NCBI GenBank assembly: GCA_947500775.1
Contig: CANMTD010000003.1
Span: 186,001 to 250,000, forward strand
DNA length: 64,000 nt
Reading direction: 5' to 3'
Origin: an uncultured Paracoccaceae bacterium
Lineage (GTDB): Bacteria > Pseudomonadota > Alphaproteobacteria > Rhodobacterales > Rhodobacteraceae
In this document: positions 44,146 through 52,952 of the stretch, in pieces
How positions within the stretch are numbered: the stretch's first letter is position 1
Layout: each line of letters opens with the position of its first letter
Made by a program: the position numbers and the translations under genes
Notes under the pieces: model-generated
Database searches by the model: none
What the model was told of the DNA's origin: nothing
What the model saw: the letters and a program-made list of their open reading frames with translations, nothing else

Positions 44146-45501
44146 TCAGCCGATATGCACCGCCTTGGTCCAGAACCGGGTGGTCAGAAACAGCGCCGCC
44201 GCCGCCAGACCCACCACCAGCCCCCACCAGATGCCCGCGCCACCCCATCCCACGTGAAACGCCAGCGTATAGCTGACCGGCACCCCGATCAGCCAATAGC
44301 TGATCGCGGCCAGCACCATCGGCACGCGGGTGTCCTGCACCCCGCGCAGCGCGCCCAGCGACATGACCTGCACCCCGTCCACCACCTGAAACACGCCCGC
44401 GATGACCAGCAGCCCGGCGCCGATCGGCACAATCGCGTTCCGTTCGGGATTTGCCGGGTCCAGAAACAGCCCGACCAGAAACTGCGGGAAACTGACAAAG
44501 ACGGCCACCGTGATCAGGGCGAATATCAGCGACAGCGCCGTCGCCACCTGCACCCCCCGGATCAGCCCGGCCTGATCCCTGCGCCCCAGCGCCCGCCCGG
44601 CCCGCACCGTGGCCGCATTCGACAGGCCCAGATGCACCATGAACGTGGCCGATGCGATCTGGATCGCGATCCCATGGGCCGCCAGAGCATTGGTCCCGAT
44701 CCAGCCGAACATGAAGGTCGCGGCGGAAAACAACGCGACCTCGGCCAGCAGCGTCAGCCCGATCGGCAGCCCCAGCACGAACACCCGCCGCAGCGCATCC
44801 GGATCGGGCCGCCACATCCGCTGAAACAGCGCATATTTGCGCAGGTCAGGTAACAGGCCCGCATACAGGACAATCACGACCAGCGTCAGCGAATGGGACG
44901 TCAGCGATGCCAGCGCACACCCGCGTATCCCCATCTCGGGCGCGCCCAGATTGCCGAAGATCAGCACCCAGTTCAGAAACCCGTTCAACACGGCGCCGCC
45001 CACGGTCATCCACAGGATGAACTGCGTCCGCTCCAACGCCGACAGATAGTTTTTCAGCACCATCACCAACAGCGCGGGCGCCAGTTGGAACCCGACAACC
45101 ACCAGATAGGTCCGGGCAAGCCCGGCCAGTTCCGGTTTCTGCCCCAAGATCCGCAACAACGGCTCTGACCAGAGGAACAGCGGCAGCATCAGCGCCGCAA
45201 ACCCCAGCGAAATCCACAGCCCCATCCGGGTGGCGCGGCGCACCTCGGTTTCATTGCCCGCGGCTTCGGCCTCGGCCACCATCGGCATGACCGCCCCGGC
45301 GAACCCGGCGCCAAAGATGAACAGCAGGAAAAAGAACGTACTGCCCAGCACGACCGCCGCCAGCGCATCAATGCCGTACCAGCCCATCATGATCACATCG
45401 ACCACCCCCACCGCAAACTGCGCCAGGTGGCTGCCCGCCAGCGGCAGGCCCAATGCCAGTATCGCCCTGGCATGGGAAGACAGGCTCATGGGTGTGCTCA
45501 T
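44146..45501 (-). CDS. norM: MATE family efflux transporter
   Basis: 451 residues from the ATG at 45499-45501. Twelve membrane helices in two bundles; N-terminal LALGLPLAGSHLAQFAVGVVDVIMMG, FAGAVMPMVAEAEAAG, and in the second bundle LGLPIGLTLLAEVALF and ALRGVQDTRVPM. A Na+- or H+-driven multidrug exporter of the NorM branch. Symbol by family. The substrate is not readable. Confidence 0.92.
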   Translation of the reverse strand: MSTPMSLSSHARAILALGLPLAGSHLAQFAVGVVDVIMMGWYGIDALAAVVLGSTFFFLLFIFGAGFAGAVMPMVAEAEAAGNETEVRRATRMGLWISLGFAALMLPLFLWSEPLLRILGQKPELAGLARTYLVVVGFQLAPALLVMVLKNYLSALERTQFILWMTVGGAVLNGFLNWVLIFGNLGAPEMGIRGCALASLTSHSLTLVVIVLYAGLLPDLRKYALFQRMWRPDPDALRRVFVLGLPIGLTLLAEVALFSAATFMFGWIGTNALAAHGIAIQIASATFMVHLGLSNAATVRAGRALGRRDQAGLIRGVQVATALSLIFALITVAVFVSFPQFLVGLFLDPANPERNAIVPIGAGLLVIAGVFQVVDGVQVMSLGALRGVQDTRVPMVLAAISYWLIGVPVSYTLAFHVGWGGAGIWWGLVVGLAAAALFLTTRFWTKAVHIG

Positions 45502-45645
45502 GCCTTCCGCATTATGCCAGCCAACCCACCGGGGCAAGTCCGATCATCCCCCACCCGCCCCACCGGGAAACCCGCCCCGATATTCCCCTATGGGGACCGC
45601 CCCTCCCGCGCCTATGATCCCGGCATCGCATTCTGGAGGGATAAA

Positions 45646-46374
45646 ATGAGTTTGCTTGGAACATTGGCCAAAGTGGCCGTCGGCGTGGCCGTTGCAAAAG
45701 GCATGGCCAGCATGACCAACAAAGGCGGATCAACGGGCGGTGGCCGCCCCGGGTCCGGATCGATTTTCGGCGGATCGAATTCGCCCGCGACGCGTCAGTC
45801 CGCACCGCAAAGCGGCGGCGGCTTGCAGGATATGCTGGGTCAGGTCCTGTCGGGCCGCGGCGGCCAGTCGGGCGGATTGGGCGGCTTGCTGGACGGGCTG
45901 GCGCAGGCCTCGCGCACAACCGACGCCGCCGCCACGCGCCCCCAAAGCGGCAGCCTGGGCGATCTGCTGAACCAGTCGTTCGAACGGTTCGGCGAACCTG
46001 AAACCGCGCCAAGCGTCCAGCAGGAAGAACACGCCGGTCTGATGCTGAAAGCCATGCTGCAGGCCGCGAAATCCGACGGCAAGATCGACGCCGCCGAAAA
46101 GGAAAAACTGATGGGCGAACTGGGCGACATCTCGCCCCAGGAACGCGACTTCATCAACCGTGAACTGGCCGCCCCGATCGACGTCGACGGGCTGGCCCAC
46201 GCCATCCCGCGCGGCATGGAAAGCCAGGTTTACCTGATGTCGGTGATGGGCATCGATCTGGATAACCAGGCCGAAGCGCAATACCTGCATGACCTGGCCA
46301 CCACACTGGGGCTGGAACAAAACGCGGTGAACCATATCCACGCGCAACTTGGCGCGCCGGCCCTCTATCGCTAA
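45646..46374 (+). CDS. DUF533/TerB-like protein
   Basis: 242 residues from the ATG at 45646, preceded by GGAGGG. Residues 1-20 form one hydrophobic segment (SLLGTLAKVAVGVAVAKGMA). A Gly/Ser-rich low-complexity middle follows, with LQDMLGQVLSG and GGLGGLLDGLAQ. The C-terminal TerB-like helical domain has LMLKAMLQAAKSDGKIDAAEKEKLM (acidic metal-type loop DGKIDAAE) and YLHDLATTLGLE. Probably membrane-attached; function unknown. Confidence 0.86.
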   Translation: MSLLGTLAKVAVGVAVAKGMASMTNKGGSTGGGRPGSGSIFGGSNSPATRQSAPQSGGGLQDMLGQVLSGRGGQSGGLGGLLDGLAQASRTTDAAATRPQSGSLGDLLNQSFERFGEPETAPSVQQEEHAGLMLKAMLQAAKSDGKIDAAEKEKLMGELGDISPQERDFINRELAAPIDVDGLAHAIPRGMESQVYLMSVMGIDLDNQAEAQYLHDLATTLGLEQNAVNHIHAQLGAPALYR

Positions 46375-46392
46375 GCGGCCCGGACAAAATCC

Positions 46393-46416
46393 GCGGCGCC
46401 CCCGCAGGGGCGTCGC
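46393..46416 (+). terminator. Hairpin after the TerB-like gene
   Basis: Arms GCGGCGCCCC and GGGGCGTCGC (one G-T pair) with loop CGCA, 18 bases past the stop. Probable terminator; no T-run. Confidence 0.6.
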
Positions 46417-46544
46417 AACCTGCGATCCTTGGGCGCGCGCCATTTCAAATCCCATCACATCCGGCATGTTTCATCCCCAAATCCGGCAATGAACTGCCGT
46501 GCGGGCACGTTCTTGCCGGATATGCCGCCTGAATCCCTACCTTA

Positions 46545-46561
46545 GTTTACGTTACGTCAAC
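46545..46561. promoter_or_regulatory. 17-bp near-perfect dyad upstream of a small orphan gene
   Basis: GTTTACGTTACGTCAAC: arms GTT(T/G)ACGT around a central T, one mismatch. It lies 55 bases before the ATG at 46617. The ACGT-core arms resemble MerR-type operators such as those of LiuR-like regulators, though the spacing differs by one base. A likely regulator-binding site. Confidence 0.45.
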
Positions 46562-46616
46562 TTTTTGCTTTGCCAACAGCAATCCATGTGAAAAACTATC
46601 CCGAACGGAGCAGATC

Positions 46617-46898
46617 ATGGAACAACACCCCCATTGCAAAGCAGGGCGCAACCATCGTGGTGCGTGGTTTCTGGCATGCGGAGAGACCGCGACAGGCGCG
46701 CAGCAGATGCTGCAACAGCTTGATTTCACCCATCACATGTCTGACCACGCCGGGTCCTACAATCTGGCCGCGCGCCATATCCGGGCCAACGGCGGCACAT
46801 CCTGGTCCACCAATGTCCGCGACCAATACGTGACCATCGCCGGAATCCCCGAAAATCTGAACCGGCCCGACCCACAGCCCGAACACCGCGCAGACTAG
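46617..46898 (+). CDS. Orphan 93-residue protein, unknown
   Basis: ATG with GGAGCAGATC before it. It reads MEQHPHCKAGRNHRGAWFLA, then TGAQQMLQQLDFTHHMSDHAGSYNLAARHIRANGG and a Pro-rich end. His-rich, with two Cys, no membrane segment or signal. Not a family I know. The ribosome site and the upstream dyad speak for a real gene; the lack of recognisable relatives speaks against. Confidence 0.5.
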   Translation: MEQHPHCKAGRNHRGAWFLACGETATGAQQMLQQLDFTHHMSDHAGSYNLAARHIRANGGTSWSTNVRDQYVTIAGIPENLNRPDPQPEHRAD

Positions 46899-46983
46899 GG
46901 CCCGGGGCCTTCTGGGCATTGCCCCCGGCGCGCGCACCTGCTCTAATAGCCACCAAACACCGTAATAATAAGAGCAGCCAGTT

Positions 46984-48945
46984 ATGCCCGCAGATGACCT
47001 TTTGTCGGGGGCCTCACCCGAAAACTACGACGCCTCCTCCATCGAAGTTCTGGAAGGGCTGGAGCCCGTCCGCAAACGCCCCGGCATGTATATCGGCGGC
47101 ACGGATGAACGCGCGCTGCACCATCTGGTGGCCGAGGTGCTGGACAACTCGATGGACGAAGCCGTCGCTGGCCACGCCAACCGGATCGAGGTTGAACTGC
47201 ACGCAGATTATTCGGTCACCGTGCGCGACAACGGCCGCGGCATCCCGATCGACCCGCACCCCAAATTCCCCGACAAATCCGCGCTCGAGGTGATCCTGTG
47301 CACCCTGCACGCGGGCGGCAAGTTTTCCGGCAAGGCCTATGAAACCTCGGGCGGTCTGCACGGGGTCGGCGTTTCGGTGGTCAACGCCCTGTCCGATCAC
47401 GTCCGGGTCGAGGTCGCGCGCAACCGCGAGCTTTTCGCCCAGGAATTTTCGCGTGGCATCCCGCAAGGCCCCGTCGCCCCCGCAGGTGCGGCCCCCAACC
47501 GGCGCGGCACCGCCGTCACCTTTCACCCCGACCCTGAAATTTTCGGGAACCTGAAATTCAAACCCAAGCGGATGATGACGATGGTCCGCTCCAAGGCCTA
47601 TCTGTTTTCAGGGGTCGAAATCCGCTGGAAAACCGCCATCGACGACGGCGAAACCCCGACCGAGGCAACGTTCCACTTTCCCGGCGGGCTGGCCGATTAC
47701 CTGTCCGAAACGCTGGGGGCGGCCAGCACCTATGCCGACAGACCTTTCGCCGGCAAGGTCAGCTTTGCCGATAAATTCAACGAACCGGGCAGCGTGGAAT
47801 GGGCGATCAACTGGACGCCGTCGCGCGACGGGTTCATCCAGTCCTATTGCAACACCGTCCCCACCCCCGAGGGCGGCACGCATGAGGCCGGGTTCTGGGC
47901 CGCGATCCTGAAAGGCATCCGCGCCTACGGCGAGCTGGTGAACAACAAGAAGGCCACCCAGATCACCCGCGACGATCTGATCACCGGCGGCTGCGCGCTG
48001 GTCAGCTGTTTCATCCGCGAACCGCAATTCGTGGGCCAGACCAAGGACCGTCTGGCAACCGAGGCCGCGCAGAAGATGGTCGAAAACTCGGTCCGCGATC
48101 ATTTCGACAACTGGCTGGCGGCCGATACCAAATCCGCCGGGGCCATCCTTGATTTTCTGGTGCTGCGGGCCGAAGAACGCCTGCGCCGCCGTCAGGAAAA
48201 GGAAACCGCCCGCAAATCGGCCACCAAGAAACTGCGCCTGCCCGGCAAGCTGACCGATTGCACCGCCAAATCCCGCGAAGGCACCGAATTGTTCATCGTC
48301 GAGGGCGACAGCGCCGGAGGCTCGGGCAAAGGCGCGCGCAACCGCAACACGCAGGCCCTGCTGCCGCTGAAGGGCAAGATCCTGAACGTGCTGGGGGCGG
48401 CCAGTTCGAAACTGGGCTCGAACGCCGAAATCAACGACCTGTGCGAGGCCTTGGGCACCGGCATGGGCACCAAGTTCAATCTGGACGATCTGCGCTATGA
48501 CAAGATCATCATCATGACCGACGCCGACGTCGACGGCGCCCATATTGCCAGCCTGCTGATGACCTTCTTCTTCACCCAGATGCGGCCACTGATCGACAAC
48601 GGCCACCTCTATCTGGCCTGCCCGCCGCTGTACCGTCTGACGCAGGGGCCAAAGCGGCTGTATGTGGCCGATGACGCCGAAAAGGACCGGATGCTGGCAA
48701 AGGGTCTGGGCGGTAAGGGCAAGATCGACGTGCAGCGGTTCAAGGGTCTGGGCGAAATGGACGCCAAGGACCTGAAAGACACCACCATGAACCCCGAAAC
48801 CCGCAAACTGATCCGCGTGACCATCGACGAGGATGAACCCGGCGAAACCAGCGATCTGGTGGAACGCCTGATGGGCAAAAAGCCCGAGAAACGGTTCGAG
48901 TACATTCAGGCGAACGCGCAGTTTGTGGAGGAGTTGGATATTTGA
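46984..48945 (+). CDS. parE: DNA topoisomerase IV subunit B
   Basis: 653 residues, the ParE size (GyrB would be ~800). ATPase domain: VLEGLEPVRKRPGMYIGG, EVLDNSMDEAVAG, VRDNGRGIPI, GLHGVGVSVVNAL. TOPRIM domain: ELFIVEGDSAGGSGKGARNR and IIIMTDADVDGAHI; tail QRFKGLGEMDAKDL. With ParC it decatenates daughter chromosomes. No GyrB-specific insert is present, which supports parE. Confidence 0.95.
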   Translation: MPADDLLSGASPENYDASSIEVLEGLEPVRKRPGMYIGGTDERALHHLVAEVLDNSMDEAVAGHANRIEVELHADYSVTVRDNGRGIPIDPHPKFPDKSALEVILCTLHAGGKFSGKAYETSGGLHGVGVSVVNALSDHVRVEVARNRELFAQEFSRGIPQGPVAPAGAAPNRRGTAVTFHPDPEIFGNLKFKPKRMMTMVRSKAYLFSGVEIRWKTAIDDGETPTEATFHFPGGLADYLSETLGAASTYADRPFAGKVSFADKFNEPGSVEWAINWTPSRDGFIQSYCNTVPTPEGGTHEAGFWAAILKGIRAYGELVNNKKATQITRDDLITGGCALVSCFIREPQFVGQTKDRLATEAAQKMVENSVRDHFDNWLAADTKSAGAILDFLVLRAEERLRRRQEKETARKSATKKLRLPGKLTDCTAKSREGTELFIVEGDSAGGSGKGARNRNTQALLPLKGKILNVLGAASSKLGSNAEINDLCEALGTGMGTKFNLDDLRYDKIIIMTDADVDGAHIASLLMTFFFTQMRPLIDNGHLYLACPPLYRLTQGPKRLYVADDAEKDRMLAKGLGGKGKIDVQRFKGLGEMDAKDLKDTTMNPETRKLIRVTIDEDEPGETSDLVERLMGKKPEKRFEYIQANAQFVEELDI

Positions 48946-48950
48946 GGCTG

Positions 48951-49208
48951 TTAAGGATGCTTCCGCAAGCTCCACAGCTTTGTTTCAGAATCCTGAAAAG
49001 CAACTCCCTCAGCTTCAAGAATAGCAAGCAAGGTTCTTGAAACATGGCCTTCATGTTCAACATGGCCCATGTATATTCCTAGCGATCGACCAATGTCAGA
49101 ATTTCTTAGCCCTGTGGGTTCGGCATTGCTCAGCGCCATTCTTACGGCCGTTTTCAGCTTCGCCATTCCGTCTTGAGCAAGTTGATAAGCTTCATCTAAG
49201 TCTGGCAT
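48951..49208 (-). CDS. Small winged-helix-like protein, orphan
   Basis: 85 residues from the ATG at 49206-49208, with GGAAAA just before. LDEAYQLAQDGMAKLKTAVRMALSN, then LRNSDIGRSLGIYMGHVEHEGHVSRTLLAILEAEGVAFQD: a helix pair, a turn and a wing-like end (TKLWSLRK). This resembles a small DNA-binding regulator. Composition is more AT-rich than parE, and the gene is convergent with it. It lies ~100 bases from repeat copy 2, as the 22.6-kb HTH-like gene lies next to copy 1. Family not recognised. Confidence 0.65.
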   Translation of the reverse strand: MPDLDEAYQLAQDGMAKLKTAVRMALSNAEPTGLRNSDIGRSLGIYMGHVEHEGHVSRTLLAILEAEGVAFQDSETKLWSLRKHP

Positions 49209-49307
49209 TTTTCCGATCGCCTTCTCGTTTGTCCCCTCGACAGAAACCAATACACATCTCAAGAGGCCTAAAAAGCAAGACTGTTTAAGTAGGCACATTT
49301 GTAACAC

Positions 49308-49396
49308 AGGGCTGCGCCCGAACCGAGGGGTGGGCGAGAAGCGCCCGCCCCGTGGGGGCGGTTCGGGCGCTGCCCGGGTCGCAAGCGCCCCGGGCG
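49308..49396. repeat. GC-rich palindromic repeat, copy 2 (left module)
   Basis: Begins AGGGCTGCGCCCG and ends GGGTCGCAAGCGCCCCGGGC. Same orientation and nearly the same sequence as 22891-22982, with a few substitutions and short gaps in the first half; the last ~45 bases are nearly identical. Confidence 0.75.
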
Positions 49397-49446
49397 AAGA
49401 GTTTCTCAAAATGCCCCCGAAACCGATTAGCCCCGTGCCACACATC

Positions 49447-49489
49447 GTATGTACACTGTGTGCACAACATCTGTACCGGTTCTGTCACC
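49447..49489. repeat. GTATGTAC module, copy 2 (right module)
   Basis: GTATGTAC, CTGT, TGCACA, TCTGTAC, TTCTG in the same order and spacing as 23428-23468. It follows the left module by 50 bases here, against 446 at copy 1, where the MAPEG gene lies between them. No plus-strand gene starts just downstream. Confidence 0.6.
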
Positions 49490-49506
49490 CCGGTTTCGGC
49501 GGCTGA

Positions 49507-49974
49507 CTATTTCACCGCCTGCGCTGCCACGGCGGCAAAAATCCCGTCCAGTTCTTGCGCCGCGGCCACCAGATCCGCGCCGCCCTCGGCCACATAGGGC
49601 GCAAAGACATGGCTGGGGGTTTTATAGGACAGGGTCGCGCTGCCGTCTGGCTCTTCGGTCACGTAAACCCGGATCGGCGCCTCGATCATCGCCGCTGTCG
49701 ACAGCCCCAGAATGCGCACCGCATAGACGTTGTTGAACAGGCCGATCACCCGGTTTCCAGGGATCGTGATGCCCCGGTTTTTCGCAGCCCCCGTCGGCCC
49801 TGCCTGCGTCACCACCCCTAATTTATTGGCCTTTGCCGCCGCTTTCACATCGTCAACCAATTGGGCATAGGGTTTGTCCGTGGGCATCACCACCCAGCCG
49901 TCACGCGGCGCGATGGACTGGGCCGACAGCGGCCCCGCCAGACAAAAGGCAAGGGCAAACAGGGCGATACGCAT
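49507..49974 (-). CDS. DUF302 exported protein
   Basis: 155 residues from the ATG at 49972-49974 (GGAG six bases upstream; a Met two codons earlier also fits). Signal peptide 1-19 (LSA-QS). The mature part has PYAQLVDDVKAAAKANKLGVVTQAG, RVIGLFNNVYAVRILGLSTAAMIEAPIRVYVTEE and SYKTPSHVFAPY, the DUF302 pattern. Periplasmic, function unknown. Single gene. Confidence 0.88.
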   Translation of the reverse strand: MRIALFALAFCLAGPLSAQSIAPRDGWVVMPTDKPYAQLVDDVKAAAKANKLGVVTQAGPTGAAKNRGITIPGNRVIGLFNNVYAVRILGLSTAAMIEAPIRVYVTEEPDGSATLSYKTPSHVFAPYVAEGGADLVAAAQELDGIFAAVAAQAVK

Positions 49975-50139
49975 GGCCATCTCCGATGGGTTGAACATGG
50001 CCCCACCCTATCACGCGGGCCCCCAATGGCGGATCACAAGCCCGCGATGGTTTCCCGGCGGTAACCCGCATTTCGCCGCTCCGACCTTGCACCCCCGCCG
50101 CCGATGTCACAGGTTACACCGGCAAAGGAGAGCTGCCCC

Positions 50140-50583
50140 ATGTCCAACGCCCCAACCTATGCCTCGATCATGTTGCTGGCCGGAATCGGCGTGCCGCTGC
50201 TGGCCGCGCTGAACGCCGCCCTTGGGGTGCGCCTTGGATCGCCCGTAGCCGCCGCCGTGGTGCTGTTTTGTGTCGCGCTGATCTGCACCCTTGGGGTCCT
50301 GCTGATCGCGGGCACCGGCCCGCTTGCGGGTGCCCTGCAGGCCCCCAGGCATCTGTTTCTGGCGGGAACTCTGGTCGCCTTCTATGTGCTGACGATCACC
50401 TGGATCGCGCCGAAATTCGGGGTGGGGAACGCGGTGTTCTTCGTGCTGCTGGGACAGTTGATTTCAGCCGCGGCGATTGACCATTTCGGGCTGATGGGCG
50501 CCCTGCCCCAACCGATTGACCTGACGCGCGGCGCAGGCATCGCGATCATGGCGCTTGGCGTTTTCGTCACCCAACTGGCCTAG
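50140..50583 (+). CDS. DMT-superfamily membrane protein (DUF606)
   Basis: 147 residues from the ATG at 50140 with AAAGGAG in front. Five helices; LLAGIGVPLLAALNAALGVRLGSPVAAAVVLF and YVLTITWIAPKFGVGNAVFFVLLGQLISAAAIDHFG are the DUF606 half-transporter pattern. Such small proteins usually act as dimers. Substrate unknown. Its stop overlaps by four bases the end of the convergent cytochrome gene. Confidence 0.88.
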   Translation: MSNAPTYASIMLLAGIGVPLLAALNAALGVRLGSPVAAAVVLFCVALICTLGVLLIAGTGPLAGALQAPRHLFLAGTLVAFYVLTITWIAPKFGVGNAVFFVLLGQLISAAAIDHFGLMGALPQPIDLTRGAGIAIMALGVFVTQLA

Positions 50584-50972
50584 CGTTGCAGGCTTTCCAA
50601 CCAGCGCGCAATCGCCAGAATATCGCCCCTTGTCTGCACAATGCTGCCATCGGGGCCATCCAGCACACCGCTGCCACCGCCCAGTATCGGGCCAAAGATC
50701 GGCATCGGCCCGCCATGCCCTTGCAACCTGGTCCGGCCATCGATCACGGCGATCACCCCCAGTATCGGGAAAATCCCGTCATTGCCCGCCGCCAGCACCG
50801 TCAAATCCGGAACCGGCACCGACAGGATCTCTGCCATTGGCCCGTCGCCCCGGGCCAGGGCACCGTGACAGGTCGCGCAATGCTGTTCGAACAACTGCTG
50901 ACCACCCAGATCGGCCCCATGCGCCATCGACGCCAGGGCCAGCATAAGAACGGATACCGGAATGGTTCGCAT
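50580..50972 (-). CDS. Small periplasmic c-type cytochrome
   Basis: 130 residues. Signal peptide 1-19 (AHG-AD). CATCH gives Cys32, Cys35, His36 for covalent heme. GHGGPMPIFGPILGG near residue 85-100 supplies the likely Met axial ligand. A class I cytochrome of the kind used as an electron carrier. A perfect FNR box lies 56-69 bases upstream of its ATG, so expression is probably oxygen-regulated. Confidence 0.9.
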   Translation of the reverse strand: MRTIPVSVLMLALASMAHGADLGGQQLFEQHCATCHGALARGDGPMAEILSVPVPDLTVLAAGNDGIFPILGVIAVIDGRTRLQGHGGPMPIFGPILGGGSGVLDGPDGSIVQTRGDILAIARWLESLQR

Positions 50973-51027
50973 TTGATCCTCCTTCCGAAAGCTATGACCA
51001 GCTTAGGCAAGGGATCAATTCGCAGCC

Positions 51028-51041
51028 TTGATCCGGATCAA
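51028..51041. promoter_or_regulatory. FNR/FnrL box before the cytochrome c gene
   Basis: TTGATCCGGATCAA, a perfect TTGAT-N4-ATCAA dyad, centred 62 bases upstream of the cytochrome ATG. Matches the FnrL site consensus of Rhodobacter. Adjacent ATCAA half-sites flank it (GGATCAA at about 51012). Regulation inferred from the match. Confidence 0.75.
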
Positions 51042-51054
51042 TCCGGACCCGGGG

Positions 51055-52140
51055 TCAGGTGGCGGCCGGGGTGAACACGATCGCCGCAGGGCTAAGCGGC
51101 GCAGCCACGCCATTCAACTGGATCATACCGCCGGAACTGAGCGTCACCAAAAGGCCGGTGCCATTGACTGTCTGGCTCAGCACCGTCGGCGCGGCCCCTT
51201 CGTATTCGATTTGCAGACCTTCGGCCGCGGGATCGAAATCGGTGATCGTGGCCGTACTGGCGAATACGCTGTCAAAGATAAAGATATCGTCGCCAGTCCC
51301 ACCGGTGACCTCGTCGCCATCGCTGATCACAAAGGTATCGTTGCTGGCGCCGCCATCCATCGTATCGGCATCCAGCCCACCGATCAGCGTGTCGGTGCCA
51401 TTGCCACCGTTCAGCGTGTCGGTCCCGGCATTCCCGCGCAGGATGTCGCTGCCTTCGCCGCCGTTCAGGGTATCCGCGCCATTGTCGCCGCGCATCACGT
51501 CATGGCCTTCGCCGCCGTCCATGCTGTCGGCACCATTGCCGCCGAACATCCGGTCGTTGCCCAGCCCGCCATCCATCGTGTCGTTCCCGCCAGCGGTGAC
51601 ACCCTCGTCGCCGATCAGCCGGTCGTTGCCGTCGCCGCCGACCAGCATGTCGTCGTGCAGGCCGCCGTCCAATGTGTCCCTGCCCGCCCCGCCTTCAAGC
51701 TGATCGCTGCCGGAACCACCATTCAGCACATCGTTGCCGTCGCCACCGTCCAGAAGATCATCGTCGCCATTGCCGAACAACAGATCATCGCCGGCTTCGC
51801 CAAACAGCAGATCGTTACCTGCGTTGCCAAACAGCTCATCATCGCCTCTGCCGCCGGTCATGCTGTCGGCCTCGGTCAGGCCGCGCATGGTGTCATCGCC
51901 ACGGCCACCATCCATGGTATCAAGCCCGGCACCGCCAAACACCTCGTCATCCCCGCCACGGGCCGAGATCAGGTCATCGCCATCCTTGCCTGAAATACTG
52001 TCCGCCTGGCTGGTGCCATCAAGCGTATCGTCGCGATTGGTTCCATCAATGCCATTGAAGTCCGGACCACCGCCGCCGCCGCCCGATCCGGCCAAGCCGA
52101 CAACCATGCCCAAACCCATAAGCACTGCCAAACCCAACAT
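51055..52140 (-). CDS. RTX-type calcium-binding repeat protein
   Basis: 361 residues from the ATG at 52138-52140. Residues 1-20 are a hydrophobic signal/anchor, followed by a short Gly run. Residues ~35-290 hold about 20 nonapeptide-type repeats (GGxGxDxLx), such as GGDGNDVLNGGSGSD, which form a calcium-bound beta-roll. The last ~80 residues form a beta domain (DIFIFDSVFASTATITDF). The RTX C-terminus is normally a type I secretion signal, but here an N-terminal hydrophobic segment suggests membrane anchoring. No type I exporter is nearby. Confidence 0.88.
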   Translation of the reverse strand: MLGLAVLMGLGMVVGLAGSGGGGGGPDFNGIDGTNRDDTLDGTSQADSISGKDGDDLISARGGDDEVFGGAGLDTMDGGRGDDTMRGLTEADSMTGGRGDDELFGNAGNDLLFGEAGDDLLFGNGDDDLLDGGDGNDVLNGGSGSDQLEGGAGRDTLDGGLHDDMLVGGDGNDRLIGDEGVTAGGNDTMDGGLGNDRMFGGNGADSMDGGEGHDVMRGDNGADTLNGGEGSDILRGNAGTDTLNGGNGTDTLIGGLDADTMDGGASNDTFVISDGDEVTGGTGDDIFIFDSVFASTATITDFDPAAEGLQIEYEGAAPTVLSQTVNGTGLLVTLSSGGMIQLNGVAAPLSPAAIVFTPAAT

Positions 52141-52274
52141 CACACAACCCTACTCTTATAAAAATCGGCGCACACACAACCTATAGGAGAGCATCCAATG
52201 ATTGTAAATCAATTCGATGAAAAATTTATACACGCCACCCGCCGATATCAATAACCCTTTTCGACGCAGCACAC

Positions 52275-52952
52275 TCAGGCCAATTGCCCGCTTTCCAAAT
52301 GCAAGACCCGGTCCATACGCTCTGCCAGCGCCATGTTATGCGTGGCGATCAGCGCCGACAGCCCGGTGTCACGCACCAGCGCCATCAGCGCGTCGAACAC
52401 CCGGTCCGAGGTCGCGGGATCAAGGTTGCCCGTGGGTTCGTCGGCCAGCAATATCCGCGGCTGGTTGGCCAAGGCCCGGCAAAAGGCGACGCGTTGCTGT
52501 TCGCCCCCGGACAGGGCCGCCGGGCGATGATCCGCGCGATTCCCGACCCCGACGCTGGCCAGCAAATCGCGCGCGCGCGCCTGTGCGGCCCCTTGCGCGA
52601 CGCCATTGGCCAGCTGCGGCAGAACGATATTTTCCAGCGCACTGAATTCGGGCAGCAGATGGTGAAACTGATAGATGAACCCGACCGCATCCCGGCGCAG
52701 TTCCGTCCGCCTGCGGTCGGACCGGTGGGTCACATCCTCGCCGTCGATCAGCACCCGGCCCGCATCGGGCGTATCCAGCAGCCCGGCGATATGCAGCAGC
52801 GTCGATTTACCGGCCCCCGAGGGCGCCACAAGGGCCGTAACCTCGCCCGGGCGCAGGGTCAGATCGGCCTGACGCAGCACCTGCACCTCGCCGGGTTTGC
52901 CCTTGTTATAGGTCTTTTCGATGGCCTGAAGCTGCAACACCGGATCACTCAT
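52275..52952 (-). CDS. lolD: Lipoprotein-releasing system ATPase
   Basis: 225 residues. Walker [29 protein letters not shown] signature and Walker [13 protein letters not shown] are typical of the LolD/MacB subfamily. It powers release of lipoproteins from the inner membrane for transfer to LolA. It overlaps the permease gene by eight bases. Confidence 0.94.
   Translation of the reverse strand: MSDPVLQLQAIEKTYNKGKPGEVQVLRQADLTLRPGEVTALVAPSGAGKSTLLHIAGLLDTPDAGRVLIDGEDVTHRSDRRRTELRRDAVGFIYQFHHLLPEFSALENIVLPQLANGVAQGAAQARARDLLASVGVGNRADHRPAALSGGEQQRVAFCRALANQPRILLADEPTGNLDPATSDRVFDALMALVRDTGLSALIATHNMALAERMDRVLHLESGQLA

Noticed and set aside
51322-51332. CTGATCACAAA resembling the TCA palindrome
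   Set aside because: Lies inside the RTX coding sequence, not upstream of a gene, with only part of the palindrome matching.
51300-52000. Periodic repeats that could suggest a CRISPR or satellite array
   Set aside because: They are the in-frame nonapeptide codons of the RTX protein; units vary and there are no spacers.
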